Made by a program: the position numbers and the translations under genes
The notes under the pieces: generated by a model
Database searches by the model: none
What the model was told of the DNA's origin: nothing
Seen by the model: only the letters and a program-made list of their open reading frames with translations
Assembly (NCBI GenBank): GCA_000729835.1
Contig: JFHB01000013.1
Location: 186,001-250,000, forward strand
Source: Atkinsonella hypoxylon
Lineage: Eukaryota > Ascomycota > Sordariomycetes > Hypocreales > Clavicipitaceae
Direction: 5' to 3'
DNA: 64,000 nt
Shown: positions 35,896 to 47,400 of the stretch, piece by piece
Layout: each line of letters opens with the position of its first letter
Numbering within the stretch: the stretch's first letter is position 1

Positions 35896-36000
35896 CCAGC
35901 CATCCAGCCATCCAGCCATCCAGCCATCCAGCCATCCAGCCATCCAGCCATCCAGCCATCCAGCCATCTAGCCAGCCATCCATGCATCCATGCATCCATG
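35896..36000. repeat. CCAGCCAT octamer minisatellite, then CATGCATC units
   Basis: About nine direct copies of the octamer CCAGCCAT, degenerating into ATGCATCC units. It abuts the left side of the foldback element region. Confidence 0.9.
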
Positions 36001-36081
36001 CGCATTTATAATGAGTTACAGCCTCTAGTCCGTAGGTATATAGTTTTCGGGGGGCAACACATGCAGCCTCACAGAAAGAGG

Positions 36082-36459
36082 AGTGCGTAAACAGGCAGCA
36101 ATGGATTTTTGAATACGCAGCAGCAACTAGGCCCAAAACGGAAGTAGTACCGCTGCACATAAATTTATATGCAAAGGTACCTCCTGCAATTCCTATATTT
36201 TAGTCTGCAAAATACACTATACTTCTTGCGATATTAAAGTCTTTAAACTAAGGGAGCATCTTTAAATTGCAGGTATTCCCTTACAATCGAGAATAACGAC
36301 TGAATATAGCGTGTTATAATTGTTTGCGAAGCTACACTAAGAGAGTAAAAATTGCAAGAGGTACCTTTATATGTAAATTTATGTGCGCAGATACCACTTC
36401 CGTTTTGGGCCTTGTTGCTGCTGCGTATTCAAAAATCCGTTGCTGCGTGTTTACGTACT
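36082..36459. mobile_element. MITE-like foldback element with ~109 bp terminal inverted repeats
   Basis: The first 109 bp (AGTGCGTAAACAGGCAGCAA...) match the reverse complement of the last 109 bp (AGTACGTAAACACGCAGCAA...) at about 96 of 109 positions by manual alignment. The ~160 bp centre is AT-rich, non-coding, and partly symmetrical as well. Total about 378 bp, with no open frame for a transposase. I could not find a clear target-site duplication at the boundaries, so the family is open. Size and long inverted repeats fit a non-autonomous DNA transposon. Confidence 0.8.
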
Positions 36460-36651
36460 TAGCCGCCCGGGTTACGGTGTAGTTAGTTAAACCGTGCACG
36501 CTTGGGTCGAGGGTGAGGGGTCCACCACCACCAGGCCATCCAAGTACAACCTGTCCACCAACTAACTACCTATGTATCGAATCCAAGGATAATTCCCGGC
36601 CTTTTTGAGATCAAAAAACAATGTGTGGCACTTGCTTCCCAGACTCGCACG

Positions 36652-38731
36652 ATGGGTCCCGTACCAGATGATCAAGTAGCTGAACCGTTGAACCCCAGCT
36701 CTGCTGCAGATTCCACTGCCCAAGACAACCAAGACAATGGAAATGGAGCTCCTCGATATCGCATCGCGCCCAGGCACCTCTCCGCTGTCGAGATTCCCGC
36801 GGTTGTGGAAAACGTGGACCGAGCAGTAAAAGCCTTTGGAAGAGCTCCTACATTGGCCCATGTCAGTAATTTTCCATGCAGGCATACCACGCAATTTCCA
36901 TGAGAGATTCCACCGCGTGCACTTCTGATGTGGCTGACATTTTCTTCCGTCCCCCCCCATCAAAAGGTTCTTGACCCGACCAGAAACTCGATTCCGCTGT
37001 ATCTGTGCCCAGAAGACCCTTTCTGCAAGCCATTGATGTCGCATAGCTCTGCCTCACACAATGTTGTCCTCAAGGTCACTGTGCCAAGACGGACCGGCAG
37101 GCGGAGGAAGAAAGGTAGCAACGGTCCCTGGGAAGGAGATGTCGATATTCCAGATGCTTCTTCCACGGATGGCGGCTTGAACAGGGGACAGGTGCAATCT
37201 GTAGCACGTCTGGATGAGCCCGGCGTCCTGAGAAGAAAGCTGGCAGATAATGTGGGAAAGTATAACGTCGAAGCCGTGGGCATCATCAAGCGCACGCATC
37301 GATTTCGGGCGTTGGCCGACTTCTGCTGGGATATGAACCGGTCAGACTTTGCGCAGAGATTTTCTCAGCAAGTCCTCCCTGGTGACGGTGAGCATTGGAT
37401 CCCTTGCATGCTCACATATCATATCATCTGACAGCAGTATGCCAGTGCAAAATTTGAAAAAGTTCGCCTTCAGACCAGGTACAGATCGGCCTCCAAATGT
37501 AGATGTCCTTCCGCCACCCATCTTCACGCACATGAGTCTCCCATTCAATTACTTCTACTCTCAGAATCCGTACGTTCGAACTACTGAAGATGGCGACACG
37601 TTCAACCTTACCGCGGTCAAGCAAGTCGGCCACTTCATCGGCGTGGAAGATCCGGCGCCCTCCGGTCCTCAAATAGCCCCCGACATGACAGACCCGCGGA
37701 TGGCCCAGGTCATCTCCGATATCCAAGATGCTTTCCAACTTCGTCCCATCTGGACCCGTCGCTCCCTGATGAACCATCTTCAGGGTAAACTGCAGAGCTG
37801 GAATGAGCTGAAGAGGTACCTAAACTATACGGCCTACCAATTCAAAGGTGGCCCCTGGCGCGACAGTGTTGTCCCCTACGGGCTTGACCCACGAAGCGAC
37901 CCAAAGTACCGCATCTACCAGACGCTCATGTTCAAGCTGAAAAAGCACAAACACGCCATAAAAGACCACCCCTGGCAATCCGATCAAACTCATCAAAAGA
38001 ACCCCATCGGGGCATCACGCACAACTCCGGACGTCGCGCCAGACAGCCACCTGTTCGACGGAGAGACGTACTCTGCCGACGGGAAAGTCTGGCAGGTGTG
38101 TGACATTACAGATCCGCTGCTGAAAGAACTGCTCGACCACGCAGCCGTACGGCCCGAATGCGACGTCAACAGCGGCTGGTACCACGGCGGGCTATGGGCC
38201 AAGGTCAAGGCCATCATGAGAACGAAACTGGTCGCGATTCAGTTTGGACGGCGTCTCCACAAAGGAGATTTCAGGTCAACTCTCGAGTACGGCGACATGA
38301 CACCCACGCGGACCGCATCCAACACATTCCACCTACCATTGCCGGACCTCCACCTCACAAACGAGGAGCTCACCGTCCTTAGAGGTAGAGAACCGTCCAG
38401 GAAGAAGAGCAAGGTGTACAATGTGCGGCTCCGCGACGCAGCGAGCACGCCTGCTCTGGAGCCTTCAGAGCAGTCCTATCCCCTCACTCCTTTGGGAGAG
38501 GGCAGCCTCGCTGGCGAAGAGGGCACGCAGTCCGAGGGCGAAGACGGTGATGGCGACGCGGATGATACAGGGAGTGAGGAGGATGACGACGCATCTGATC
38601 ACGACCATGGGCACGGCACGCAGGTCCAGCAAACGGAGGAGTATGGGGCCCAGGAGTACCACCCACTCGAAGAGGACTACGAAATGGACATGGGAATGGG
38701 AACAGGAATCGTGTATCCCGAGCTAGAGTAG
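36652..38731 (+). CDS. TFC1: TFIIIC subunit Tau95 (Sfc1/TFIIIC63 type)
   Basis: Three exons: 36652..36861, 36967..37387 and 37446..38731; 638 residues. The introns (GTCAGT and GTGAGC donors; AAAAG and GCCAG acceptors) give APTLAHVLDPTRNSIPLYL and LPGDVQNLKKFAFRPG. Family markers include RHLSAVEIPAVVENVDRAVK near the N-terminus (dimerisation with Tau55), then VLPPPIFTHMSLPFNYFYSQ, IWTRRSLMNHL and AYQFKGGPWRDSVVPYGLDPR, which form the DNA-contacting part. The C-terminal 90 residues are strongly acidic (GEDGDGDADDTGSEEDDDAS), as in yeast Tau95. The complex binds the A box of tRNA genes and recruits TFIIIB for RNA polymerase III. The foldback element ends 192 bp upstream of the start codon. Intron 2 is the least certain junction. 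Confidence 0.9.
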
Positions 38732-39022
38732 TGCGTTTGCCGAGACATGATGCATCATGCTCGAACAAGGTTTCGCCACGTAAATCGCCACTCAGTCAAT
38801 CACCATGTCAGTCAGAAATCCCAAATCACCCCTCGCAAAATATGTAATACACATCCTGTTAGCATATATCAACCGCCGTTCAACGCAGGGCAAAAACCAC
38901 CTAGCACAAAGGGAAGATCAAAAAATGAAATAAATAAATAAATAAATAACATCTACAAAAAAAAAAAAAGAAAAAGAAAAAGAAAAAAGAAATATAATGA
39001 CAATAAAGTACATGCCACAATC

Positions 39023-40631
39023 CTAATCAACACCCTCATCTTCAGCCCTAGCAAGCAAAGTCCTCTTGTCGCCCTGCCCACCCCCTTTCCTCAGCATGCC
39101 GCTCGCGCCGCGGCGCGTCCAGCCCCGTCCATTCATAACGACGTCTAATGGCCCCGTGGCATCCTCCTCGTCTGTCTCGAGGTCTTCATCCTGGTACTTC
39201 CCCTGCGCGCTGAGACGCCGCATCGGCACGGTCTGGTTCCCGTCGGCGTACAGGTTCGGATCCCGACCTAGGACCCTGTCCGCTTTACTAGGCACCTGCC
39301 TTGCGCCGTTGCGGTCTCGCCCGTCCGGAGCCGGGGCGAGGGAGTCGTCGTCGATGCCCCATCCCGCGTTGATCTCTCTGGCGCGCTGCTCTTCTCGCTC
39401 GCGCCTGATGCGGCTTCGGACCTCGAGCCACCTGGGGCTGGCTTCCCATGACCAGCCGTCTCCCGTGGTGTTACAGACCGGGAGGGCCCACAGCCAGGGA
39501 TTCGGCCCTAGGATGTGAAGCAGGTTCTTCTTCCAGCCGAGGTCGAACGCGTTGGGGAGCTTGGACGAGTCTTGCTCGTCGAGGTACTCTTCGTACCGGA
39601 GACGGCTCTGCTCTCTTTCTCTCTCTTCGTACGTTTGCTGGACGGGATGGGCGTAGCCTGATCTGGGTTCCTCGCCTTCCTCGGGCCGTGTGATGCCCGG
39701 GAGGGCGTTGGTGTGGAAATCTACGAATTGCCGCGCGGCCTGCGGTATGCGGTTGGCCGGCTTGTGCGCGGCGAGGTGCGTCCGCTTCAAGGGTGAGAGA
39801 TATCTCGTCTTCTCCAGGCACTCGATGGTCGTTTGGCCCCGAGCGGCGAGCACCAGGTGCCACCCTGTGAAGACGCCGACGACGACGCCGATCAGGCCGC
39901 TGAGGATGCTCAGCACGACAAAATTCACGGGCAGGAGGCTGTCAAGCTGCTGGACCTCCTCCCGGATGACCTCGGACCACACCCACGTGCAGCTGACGAC
40001 GAAGGCGTAGAAGCACAGGAGCGTCGTGTAGACGAGGAACAGCAGGAAGGGCTTGTAGTTTCGTAGACCGAGGCACGTGGCCAGCCAGGGACAGTGGTGA
40101 TCCATCTTGAGGACACACCGTCGGCATGTCGAGCAGTGGTGGGCACGGTCTGGCTTTCGCGCCTGGCATTTCTTGCAGAACCGGATCTCGCCGTTGCTCT
40201 TGACCGTGAAGGACGTGGCGGGCGGGTGGCCTTGTGTCGTGGGGAGCAGGCCGTAGCCGTCGCGGTTCGTAGTCGAGCCCGGGTCGGTGAAGACGGCGGT
40301 TGTGTAGGACCAGTTGAGCAGCACGTACAGAATGAGGCCAACGGCAGATGATCCGGTTCCTGACAGGGCAAAGGGACGTTAACTAGCGCCTGAAAAAAAA
40401 AGCTGAAGCCGTGTTGCGTAGGGAGGGGAGAAGGGGGGGGGGGGCAGGGGCCGAATGCCATGCAGTCAGCACGACCGACCTACCTAGCCAGCTCTGCTTG
40501 GGAGCCTTTATCCCTATTTCCACAACCACCCAGATGCCCCATGTTGTGAGGCCATAGACGAATATCAATGGTGTGTACGTGGCAAAAGCGCAGCATGTGC
40601 GCTCAATCATGCGCGCACACCGTCGGGGCAT
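39023..40631 (-). CDS. PFA3: DHHC palmitoyltransferase Pfa3
   Basis: Exons 40631..40484 and 40359..39023 with a 124 bp intron (GTAGGT donor, TGTCAG acceptor) give KQSWLGTGSSAVGLILYVLL; 494 residues. Two membrane segments flank the first exon-exon junction (LIFVYGLTTWGIWVVVEIG; SAVGLILYVLLNWSY). Then comes the cysteine-rich DHHC domain (FCKKCQARKPDRAHHCSTC, CVLKMDHHCPWLATCLGL) and two further membrane segments (LLFLVYTTLLCFYAFVV; VVLSILSGLIGVVVGVF). After TTIE comes NLLHILGPNPWLWALPVCN, characteristic of Pfa3. In yeast this vacuolar enzyme S-acylates Vac8 for vacuole fusion and inheritance. The last 120 residues are basic/acidic and disordered. Start chosen as the first ATG in the frame. The TFIIIC gene is convergent, 291 bp away. 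Confidence 0.93.
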
Positions 40632-41316
40632 GGTAGTCCCCTGGGTGGACAGAGCTCCGTCGAGATCGTGCTTGTCCAACGCGGCGGCTTCGACGGGAAG
40701 TTTTCGAGGATCCTTCGTCGACGAGCCCGCGGTGTTGGGAGGCTTGGCATCCAGTCAGGCACTCTGGGGATCGAGGTGCCAAGCTGGTGACGAGCCAAGC
40801 AAGAAACGTGGGGCCGGGAATCGGAGGATGACGGGTTGGTCGATTGGGATAATGTGCAATTCGGCAGCAGATATGATGGAGTCGATTGGAGCAGGCTGTT
40901 GGTGTGACGAAGGTCGATTACTCTGTACCTGGCTGGGCCTTGGTTAACAACAGGCATCAGGACCCCTGGTTGCAACACTGCATGCAACACTGCATGCAAC
41001 ACCTGGAGGAGCCCAGAGACCATTCCGAACAAGCCGTGAATCATTTCAACCATCTGAGACCCCTGAGCATCGACGTTACCACCAAATCAATCTCTACTTT
41101 ATTTTTTATTTTTTATTTTTTTGCCCTTTGTCTTATTCTTTCGTCTTTTTCTTTTAAATTAAAGAGAGTGGCATATTCGTGATATAATCTAATTAAGCTC
41201 CTTGTTAACTTCCACATAATCGCGCTATATCGCGAAAACAAAAACCGCGTCTCCCCAAACGCTCACTTATCAGCTCATCTCATCAATCACAGAATCTTCG
41301 GGTACAAGCCTAGGAA
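40632..41316. other. Intergenic region
   Basis: 685 bp holding the Pfa3 promoter and the 3' UTR of the zinc-finger gene. CTGCATGCAACA-type direct repeats occur at 40976-41000, and a T-rich tract at 41095-41125. No coding frame. Confidence 0.55.
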
Positions 41317-42553
41317 CTACCAGAACACCGGCGTCTGCGGCTTCTCCTCGTCACATGTTTTCTTCTTGCCAAAAGAAGCTCGAGCATTTTCCGTTACAGT
41401 ATATCGAGCGGTCCCATCCTCTCTATCCTTGTCGACGTCAACAATGCCCGCGGTCAACTGGTCCAGATATGCCCCATAGCTATCTGTCTCACGGATTCGA
41501 CAGTTGACCGAGCTGGATTCCACATGGGCCGTGATCGCCGTCAAGGATTTGAAAATTCTGAAACAATACGGACAGCGATAGGTCTTGTCCCCGTGGGCGG
41601 GCGAGCAAAGATGGCCGACCAGCGGACCAGCGGACTTGAATACTTTTCTATTGATGGGTTAACAGCGTCCCTAAGTTATTGATTGGAGCGACTTGGGCTC
41701 ACCTGCAGCCAGGCTTGGGGCAGATATATCGCTCGATTATGTCCGAATAGTATTTTCTTGCATTAAACGACGGGTGATCAGGGTCATCCGGATCCATGGA
41801 TTGGAACAAAGCTTTCTCACTTGGCTGAGAAGCAGCTTCCAGCTGCGACGTGGTTGGGCGTTGGACAGGAGCAGCATTCGGGAACAGATTTTCTTTCCCC
41901 TTCCCCTTCCAGGCTGTGGGATTGCCTCGCTTGTCTGGATGGTCAACTTGAGATGTTTTGCTCATGTTGGTAGCATCCTTTCCAACAGTAAGGGCGGGAA
42001 ATTGGGACGCAACCATCTCGAGACCAGACTCTTGCATATTCATCCACACGTCTGTGCAAGTCCCGTCCACCGTCTCTTGTGAGACGAAACTGCTGTAGTC
42101 GTTCTTCACAGGTTCTTTGGTAAGCTTGGCTAATTTCTTGGTGAATTCGAGCTTCTTTTCGCGCGCCTGGTCTAGAGCGGTGCTATCAATACGGGGACAA
42201 TCTCCATGCTCGATATGTTCCATCAAGCTCGCCAGTCGAAGGAACGGCCCACGACCACAACCAGGGCAATCAAGACCCTGCTCTGTCGGATGACTCTGGG
42301 ATGTATGTGATTAAAGGCACGACCCAGGGCTATTGACAATGATCAAAATCAAAATACATTCTCTTACCTGCTGAACGTGGCGACGTTGGGCAAGGTGGGT
42401 TTTGAAATCCTGTCCGCATATCTGGCAGTGGATATGATGCTCGGCTTTGATCTTGTTCTGGAAGGCTTTATGTTGCAGAAGAGATTCCCAGGTATGGAAC
42501 ACACGATTGCAGGACTTGCAAGTATATGTGGTGTTTTCTGAAGTCGACGACAT
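41317..42553 (-). CDS. C2H2 zinc-finger protein, three exons
   Basis: Exons 42553..42368, 42295..41703 and 41647..41317; 369 residues. Introns of 72 bp (GTAAGA donor) and 55 bp (GTGAGC donor) keep phase and join finger halves: QQ-SHPTEQGLDCPGCG and KPGCR-KVFKSAGPLVGH. Cys/His pairs are visible in four or five C2H2-like units: YTCKSCNRVFHTWESLLQHK, IHCQICGQDFKTHLAQRRH, LDCPGCGRGPFLRLASLMEH, YICPKPGC with a later His, and YRCPYCFRIFKSLTAITAH. A Ser/Gln-rich linker of about 130 residues separates the first three units from the last two. This arrangement suggests a nucleic-acid-binding nuclear protein; I cannot name a pathway. The second Met (42553) is preferred over the upstream frame extension at 42613. 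Confidence 0.85.
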
Positions 42554-43158
42554 AATGATGGTTAGGGTCGGTGCGTGGGAAACAAAAAACGGAAAGGAGG
42601 CGGATGTTGTCATGGGTCAGACTTTTTTTTTCATAGACTGCCTGGGGCTTTGTGTGAGTTTTATTTCGCATCTGGGCTGAGGCCCGCCAGTTGTCAATAG
42701 CTGGTGACGGCGACGGCGACAGCTGTTTCTTTGCAGCTGGCAGGAATATCATCCTGCACGGCCAAAGATTGTTTTTGGTTGGCCAACATGAGAATCCACC
42801 TCTTTTGACCACATTCCCTGGGCGCAGCTTACTTCCCAGCTCAGGAAGGCCCACCGCCAAGAATCTTTGTTGCATATTGTGATGAATGTTCAGACAGTCT
42901 ATCGGTACGGAATGATGACTCCATCGACAATACTGGCTGGTTTAGCTCCATATGGCCAGTTACACACTTCCCCAGATTTCCACTCCACAAACACCCGCCC
43001 TCCCCCACACCACCCACCCCTGCGACAAAGGCCCTACTACACACACCCCATTCCATTATTCCCCCTTTCCACCCTCCGCACTTCGCTCTTCTAATTTTTC
43101 CCAATTAAAAAGCAAGGCCTCCAGCACTGCAACCCCGTCTTCCTGTCCCAGCACTTGC

Positions 43159-43192
<34 letters not shown>

Positions 43193-44441
43193 AAAGAAAC
43201 ACAACTACAATCTCTAGAGGGGTCTGAATTCGAGAGCTATCGCTTAATTGCTATATTCCCACTCGAGTCTTCTTCAGGTCGTATTCAAGGTTTTGATTTA
43301 TTCCCAGGGTATCAGCCCCTTATCACCACCATCGGTGGCACCGTTACGTACGTAGATGGGAGAGGCTTGCAAAGTTCTTGAAGATATATGATCGGTATAC
43401 GCACACTCGTGGGTGACAGATTACACGACGGTTCCTTCACTATATATTTATTTGGTGGGTTGGCCTCGTCGTGTAATCTGTTATCCCTTCGGCACATAGG
43501 CAGGGGAGGGGGCATCAAAGTCTAGGGGGGATCCGTAGCCTGCGGGGACCCGGGATAATCTTACAGGTCATGTGCTCCAAAGGAATCAGTTGACAAATAA
43601 CGATCCAAGGGTTCGTAAATAACTGGGTACCGATACCGAGTACTAACAAAAGAGCATGATGGTTGCAGACAGAATATGAACGCATTGTTCTTCCCTTGAT
43701 CTTCACGGTTCCCACGGATGAAGAAAATTGCACAAACACACAATGTTCTGCAAGTACAAACCAGACGGAAGGAACAAAGGGATTCGCATAAAGGTTAGAA
43801 GATGTTAGGAAAGACAATGAGAGTCAAGATTGAGCGAGGAGCAAAACTCGACTTGGTGAATGGTATAATGTGTTTGGTGTCCGGACCTATCCTCTCTATA
43901 TAATGCTGTGTGCCATAACATCGTATCCGATGCCTATGCCCGTGTCATCTGGGCACTGAAACAAAACATATTCATGCTCCCGTGCATGCCTCAGCGCTAA
44001 CAGATTCGATATATACCTTGAAAAACAAATTGTCCCATAAGATTTCAGTGTGACGAGGGTTTTTTTTTTGTCTCCAGCAAATTCTTATTTCGAACATCGC
44101 TCATATGTTGTTGGGGCAAAGAAGACAAGAATGGCAAACAGGGAACCAAAAACTTCTCCAGGAATAAAATGCAACCAGTGCTTCACTCTGTTGATGGACA
44201 AACTAAAGGGGCTTGATCTGAAGAGGTAGGGTGAATATATACAGGGAATTATTCAAATTTCGCTCAATAAATAAAATCAGGAAAATCCAGTCCTGCCAGT
44301 AAGACGGAATAGAAATGGCGAAGCGCAACGAGGGAAAAGGGCGTGACCCGAGCCCAGAGACGGGGAAGAGAAAACGATTTATCCAAGTTTGTCGATCCCC
44401 CATGCGACCATCTTGGCAATATGACGAGGAAACCATGCACT
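42554..44441. other. Intergenic region with promoter-like C-rich block, poly-A and hairpin
   Basis: 1.9 kb. Left: zinc-finger gene promoter. Centre: a C/T-rich stretch (42950-43150) followed by a 30 bp A tract (about 43161-43190) and a 15 bp-stem hairpin (43416-43481). Right: presumed PLC 3' UTR (43,900-44,441). Open frames are short and unconvincing. Confidence 0.6.
43416..43481. repeat. Perfect 15 bp inverted repeat (hairpin)
   Basis: ACAGATTACACGACG at 43416-43430 is exactly inverted at 43467-43481 with a 36 bp AT-rich spacer. It could be a small foldback element or an RNA hairpin. No gene overlaps it. Confidence 0.85.
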
Positions 44442-47400
44442 CTATGCAAGGCTCTCGAAGCTATTCTTCTCTCCACTACTCTTTTCAAAGGTGCTGCGAG
44501 GGCTAGTATTGGCCCGGCCGAATACCTTGCCTCCAAATCGGTTAAACTTGTTTCCGTCTTGGATCGTGGTTGCAATGTCGAACAACTTTGTCTCACTCGC
44601 TTCCATGGTGATTTTGCAAAAAAGCGTGGAGAAGAGGTATTGGTCGCCTGCATGGTTGTGAAGGGGAATCGTGCGATAGCCGCGTTTCAAGTTTTTGAAT
44701 TTGGCGGTGTAGGTAGCGATGGCGGCGTTTTCCTTGCTATTGTAGCTTTCGCCGTAACTAGCTAGCTTGACAGACCAACGGATAAAGATCAACTCTGGGT
44801 GTTTTGTTGTCACCGTGAACCTGAACTTCCCACCAGCAAACATAGGGTTGAAACCATTTTCACGGACGATATCGGTTTGGAATTTGAGTGGTGAGTCAAG
44901 AGCGTGCGTCAAGCCAGAACCGACCTCCTTCTTGTCTCGCTTGTCATTGGCATGAAAAACTTCAACCTCAACGTAAGTGTCCATAGATTTGTTGGCCGCA
45001 AGGTTAGCGGGCCGCATAAGCTGTTGAGCCGAAATGACATCAATAGTAAAAGTCACAACAGATCTCTCCTTCTTGCCTTCAGCGATGGCTGAATTGAATG
45101 GCAGAATCTGAATGTCGCGAAGCTCATCTGGTTTAAGTACATAACCAGACTCATCTTTGCCACCCTGGAACATGGCATTGTTCAGCTGCATTCCCAAGTC
45201 AAATGTCTGCCAATTTAACGCCGCCATTTGCACACCACGACGCCAGTAGATAAGGGGATCAAAGTTGCTGGACGACAATCGAAGACCATCGGGGTAAACG
45301 CGCATAAGGTAACGCATATTGTGGATGTCAACAGCCATTTTTGCATCCTTGGTGCGAGAGTGCTTAGCGAAACTGCTCTCCATGAATGAGAAGATGTGAT
45401 TGAATGTCTTGGCGGCAGGATCGTCGAAGCCAGTAAACTTGACACCGGCACAGTAGACGCCAAGCACACCGAGATACTGTGTGGTCTTGTTCTGCGATCG
45501 TCCCATATTGCCACCGATCTCGCTTCCACTTTCCGTATCACTGGTGCTGCTGCCAGGTACATCATGCACTTGACCCTCCGCAATCGTGTTGACGCGGCTC
45601 TTGCTCACAAGTCGGCGGGCTTGATGGGTGGCTGATAGCAGGGGGCTTTGGGGGAGCGATTGTGAGGGCGAGAATGAACTGTTGTCAGGAATCGATGGTC
45701 GTGCGATGGGTGAGCTTAGGCTGTTTCCCCGACGTCGGCCCGCGGATTCGGCAGCAGGTATGCTCTCGTCCCTGCCGCTCCTCGGCTTCTTGACCTTAAT
45801 AAGGATACGTTCCATGAGTTCCGAAGGAGATGGCAGTTTTCCTGATGAGGGACCCAGTGGCTCTGTGACCAGCCTTGGCCCAAAAGCTTCCTTCATGATA
45901 TCCACCATAAGGGCTTGTTGGGCAGGGCTGCAGTGAACTTCGAGAGAAATCCAAAGCGGGAATCCTGATTTGACGAAAGCGTACTTGTTGATAGTCGTCA
46001 TGACTTCTTTGAAACTGATAGCAGAGGTGAGGGTTCTACCGTGGACAACCTGTGGCTGACCATCAGATCCATCCCAACAGTCGACCTCGACGCAGCGACA
46101 GCCCTGGGCGAGTGCACGTATATAACCCTCCACACTTGACTGGCCGGCTACTTGGCGGCCGAGAAGATAGGTATTGTGGGAGCTGGATATAAAGTACTCG
46201 TTCATGGGTCGATCCAAAGTGTACTCTTGGGGCTCTTCCATCAGAGGCCCGTTTTGCCTGGAGGACAAGAATCCAACAAAAGCAGACTCAGACATATAAG
46301 TGTTGTCTTGACCTGACTCTGGGCCATCGAGAAAGTCGGACCTGTGCTTACGAACAAATTTGGCAAAGTGTCTCTCCCACATCTGGATATTTGCATCCAC
46401 ATCTTCCCCTTGCTCGTCCCTCAAGAAGGCCAGAAACTCGTCAAAAGTGAGTCCTTTTTCAGGTTTGGCGGCGAGACTGCGGATGATACGCTGCACTTCG
46501 GGGCGTTGGCGCATGAGGCGAACAAAATCAAAAAATTCGTAAAAGTTAAGCGCCTCACGGCGTCGAGAGTCAGCAAGCCTGAAATTGGCTTGTAAAGTAG
46601 ACTGAGAGCTGTATATGTGCAAATTTTGGCAGACGCGCATCACGCCGGTGATGTCAAGCTCTTCTTGGTCCTCAGTGCGAGGTCGGTCTCCAAACTGTTT
46701 TGACATCTCTTTTTGCCAAAACTGTTTGATGGCACGGTCATTAAACGTCATTAAGGCAGTCATGACATCTTGTCTGTGTTTTAGCATGGCTTCCAGGAAA
46801 TTGACCCATAGAATCGTGGTCCCAATACTGTCCGCCATCAAATGCATGAGCTTCGTCTTTGACTTGTCTGGTATTGTGTACAAAATGGAGAACCATGTTA
46901 ACCGCTCCCATTCAGGTATATTGAATTCGCGAGCGTATTGCTGAATGTCCGTTCCCAGGCGAATTTCCCGTATCTCATCAACATGAAGAAACTTCTGGGG
47001 ACTGCTTCGATCCCAAGTGAGCTTGTTTGTCTCACGTTCGTAAACGAGACAGATTCGTTTTGAACGATTCTTTTTCGAAATCTTCCGAAGCCAAGTGCCT
47101 CGTTGCAGCTGAAGCGGAATAACAGGACCAGCCATGTTATTGCTGCTGCCCAAGATCGACCCGGTCGTGCTGTTGGCAGAGGATCCTTTCTGTGTCTGAT
47201 CGAGGAAGATGGATCTAATGGACATCAGGTCTTCACGCTCATCGAAATCAGATTCAGAGTCGGTCGTGGGGCCAGTCACGAAGTCAGGTGGCGCCGTATT
47301 GTTGCTGTCGCTGCGTCTTCGCAGGAAGCAAGGGCCAACGCTCCCATCCCGACTACTAGCTGGTGCAGCAGAGGATTGCCTTCTTCTGCTAGTGAGCCTT

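Larger units (their letters stand above)
34649..36651. other. Divergent intergenic region rich in tandem repeats, with foldback element
   Basis: 2.0 kb between the start codons of the B56 and TFIIIC genes. The left half is presumably the B56 promoter and leader; the right half contains microsatellites and the MITE-like element listed separately. Only about 190 bp separate that element from the TFIIIC start codon. No coding frame supported. Confidence 0.65.

Noticed and set aside
35896..36000. Regular direct repeats considered as a CRISPR array
   Set aside because: No unique spacers between units; it is a simple 8 bp minisatellite in a eukaryotic genome.
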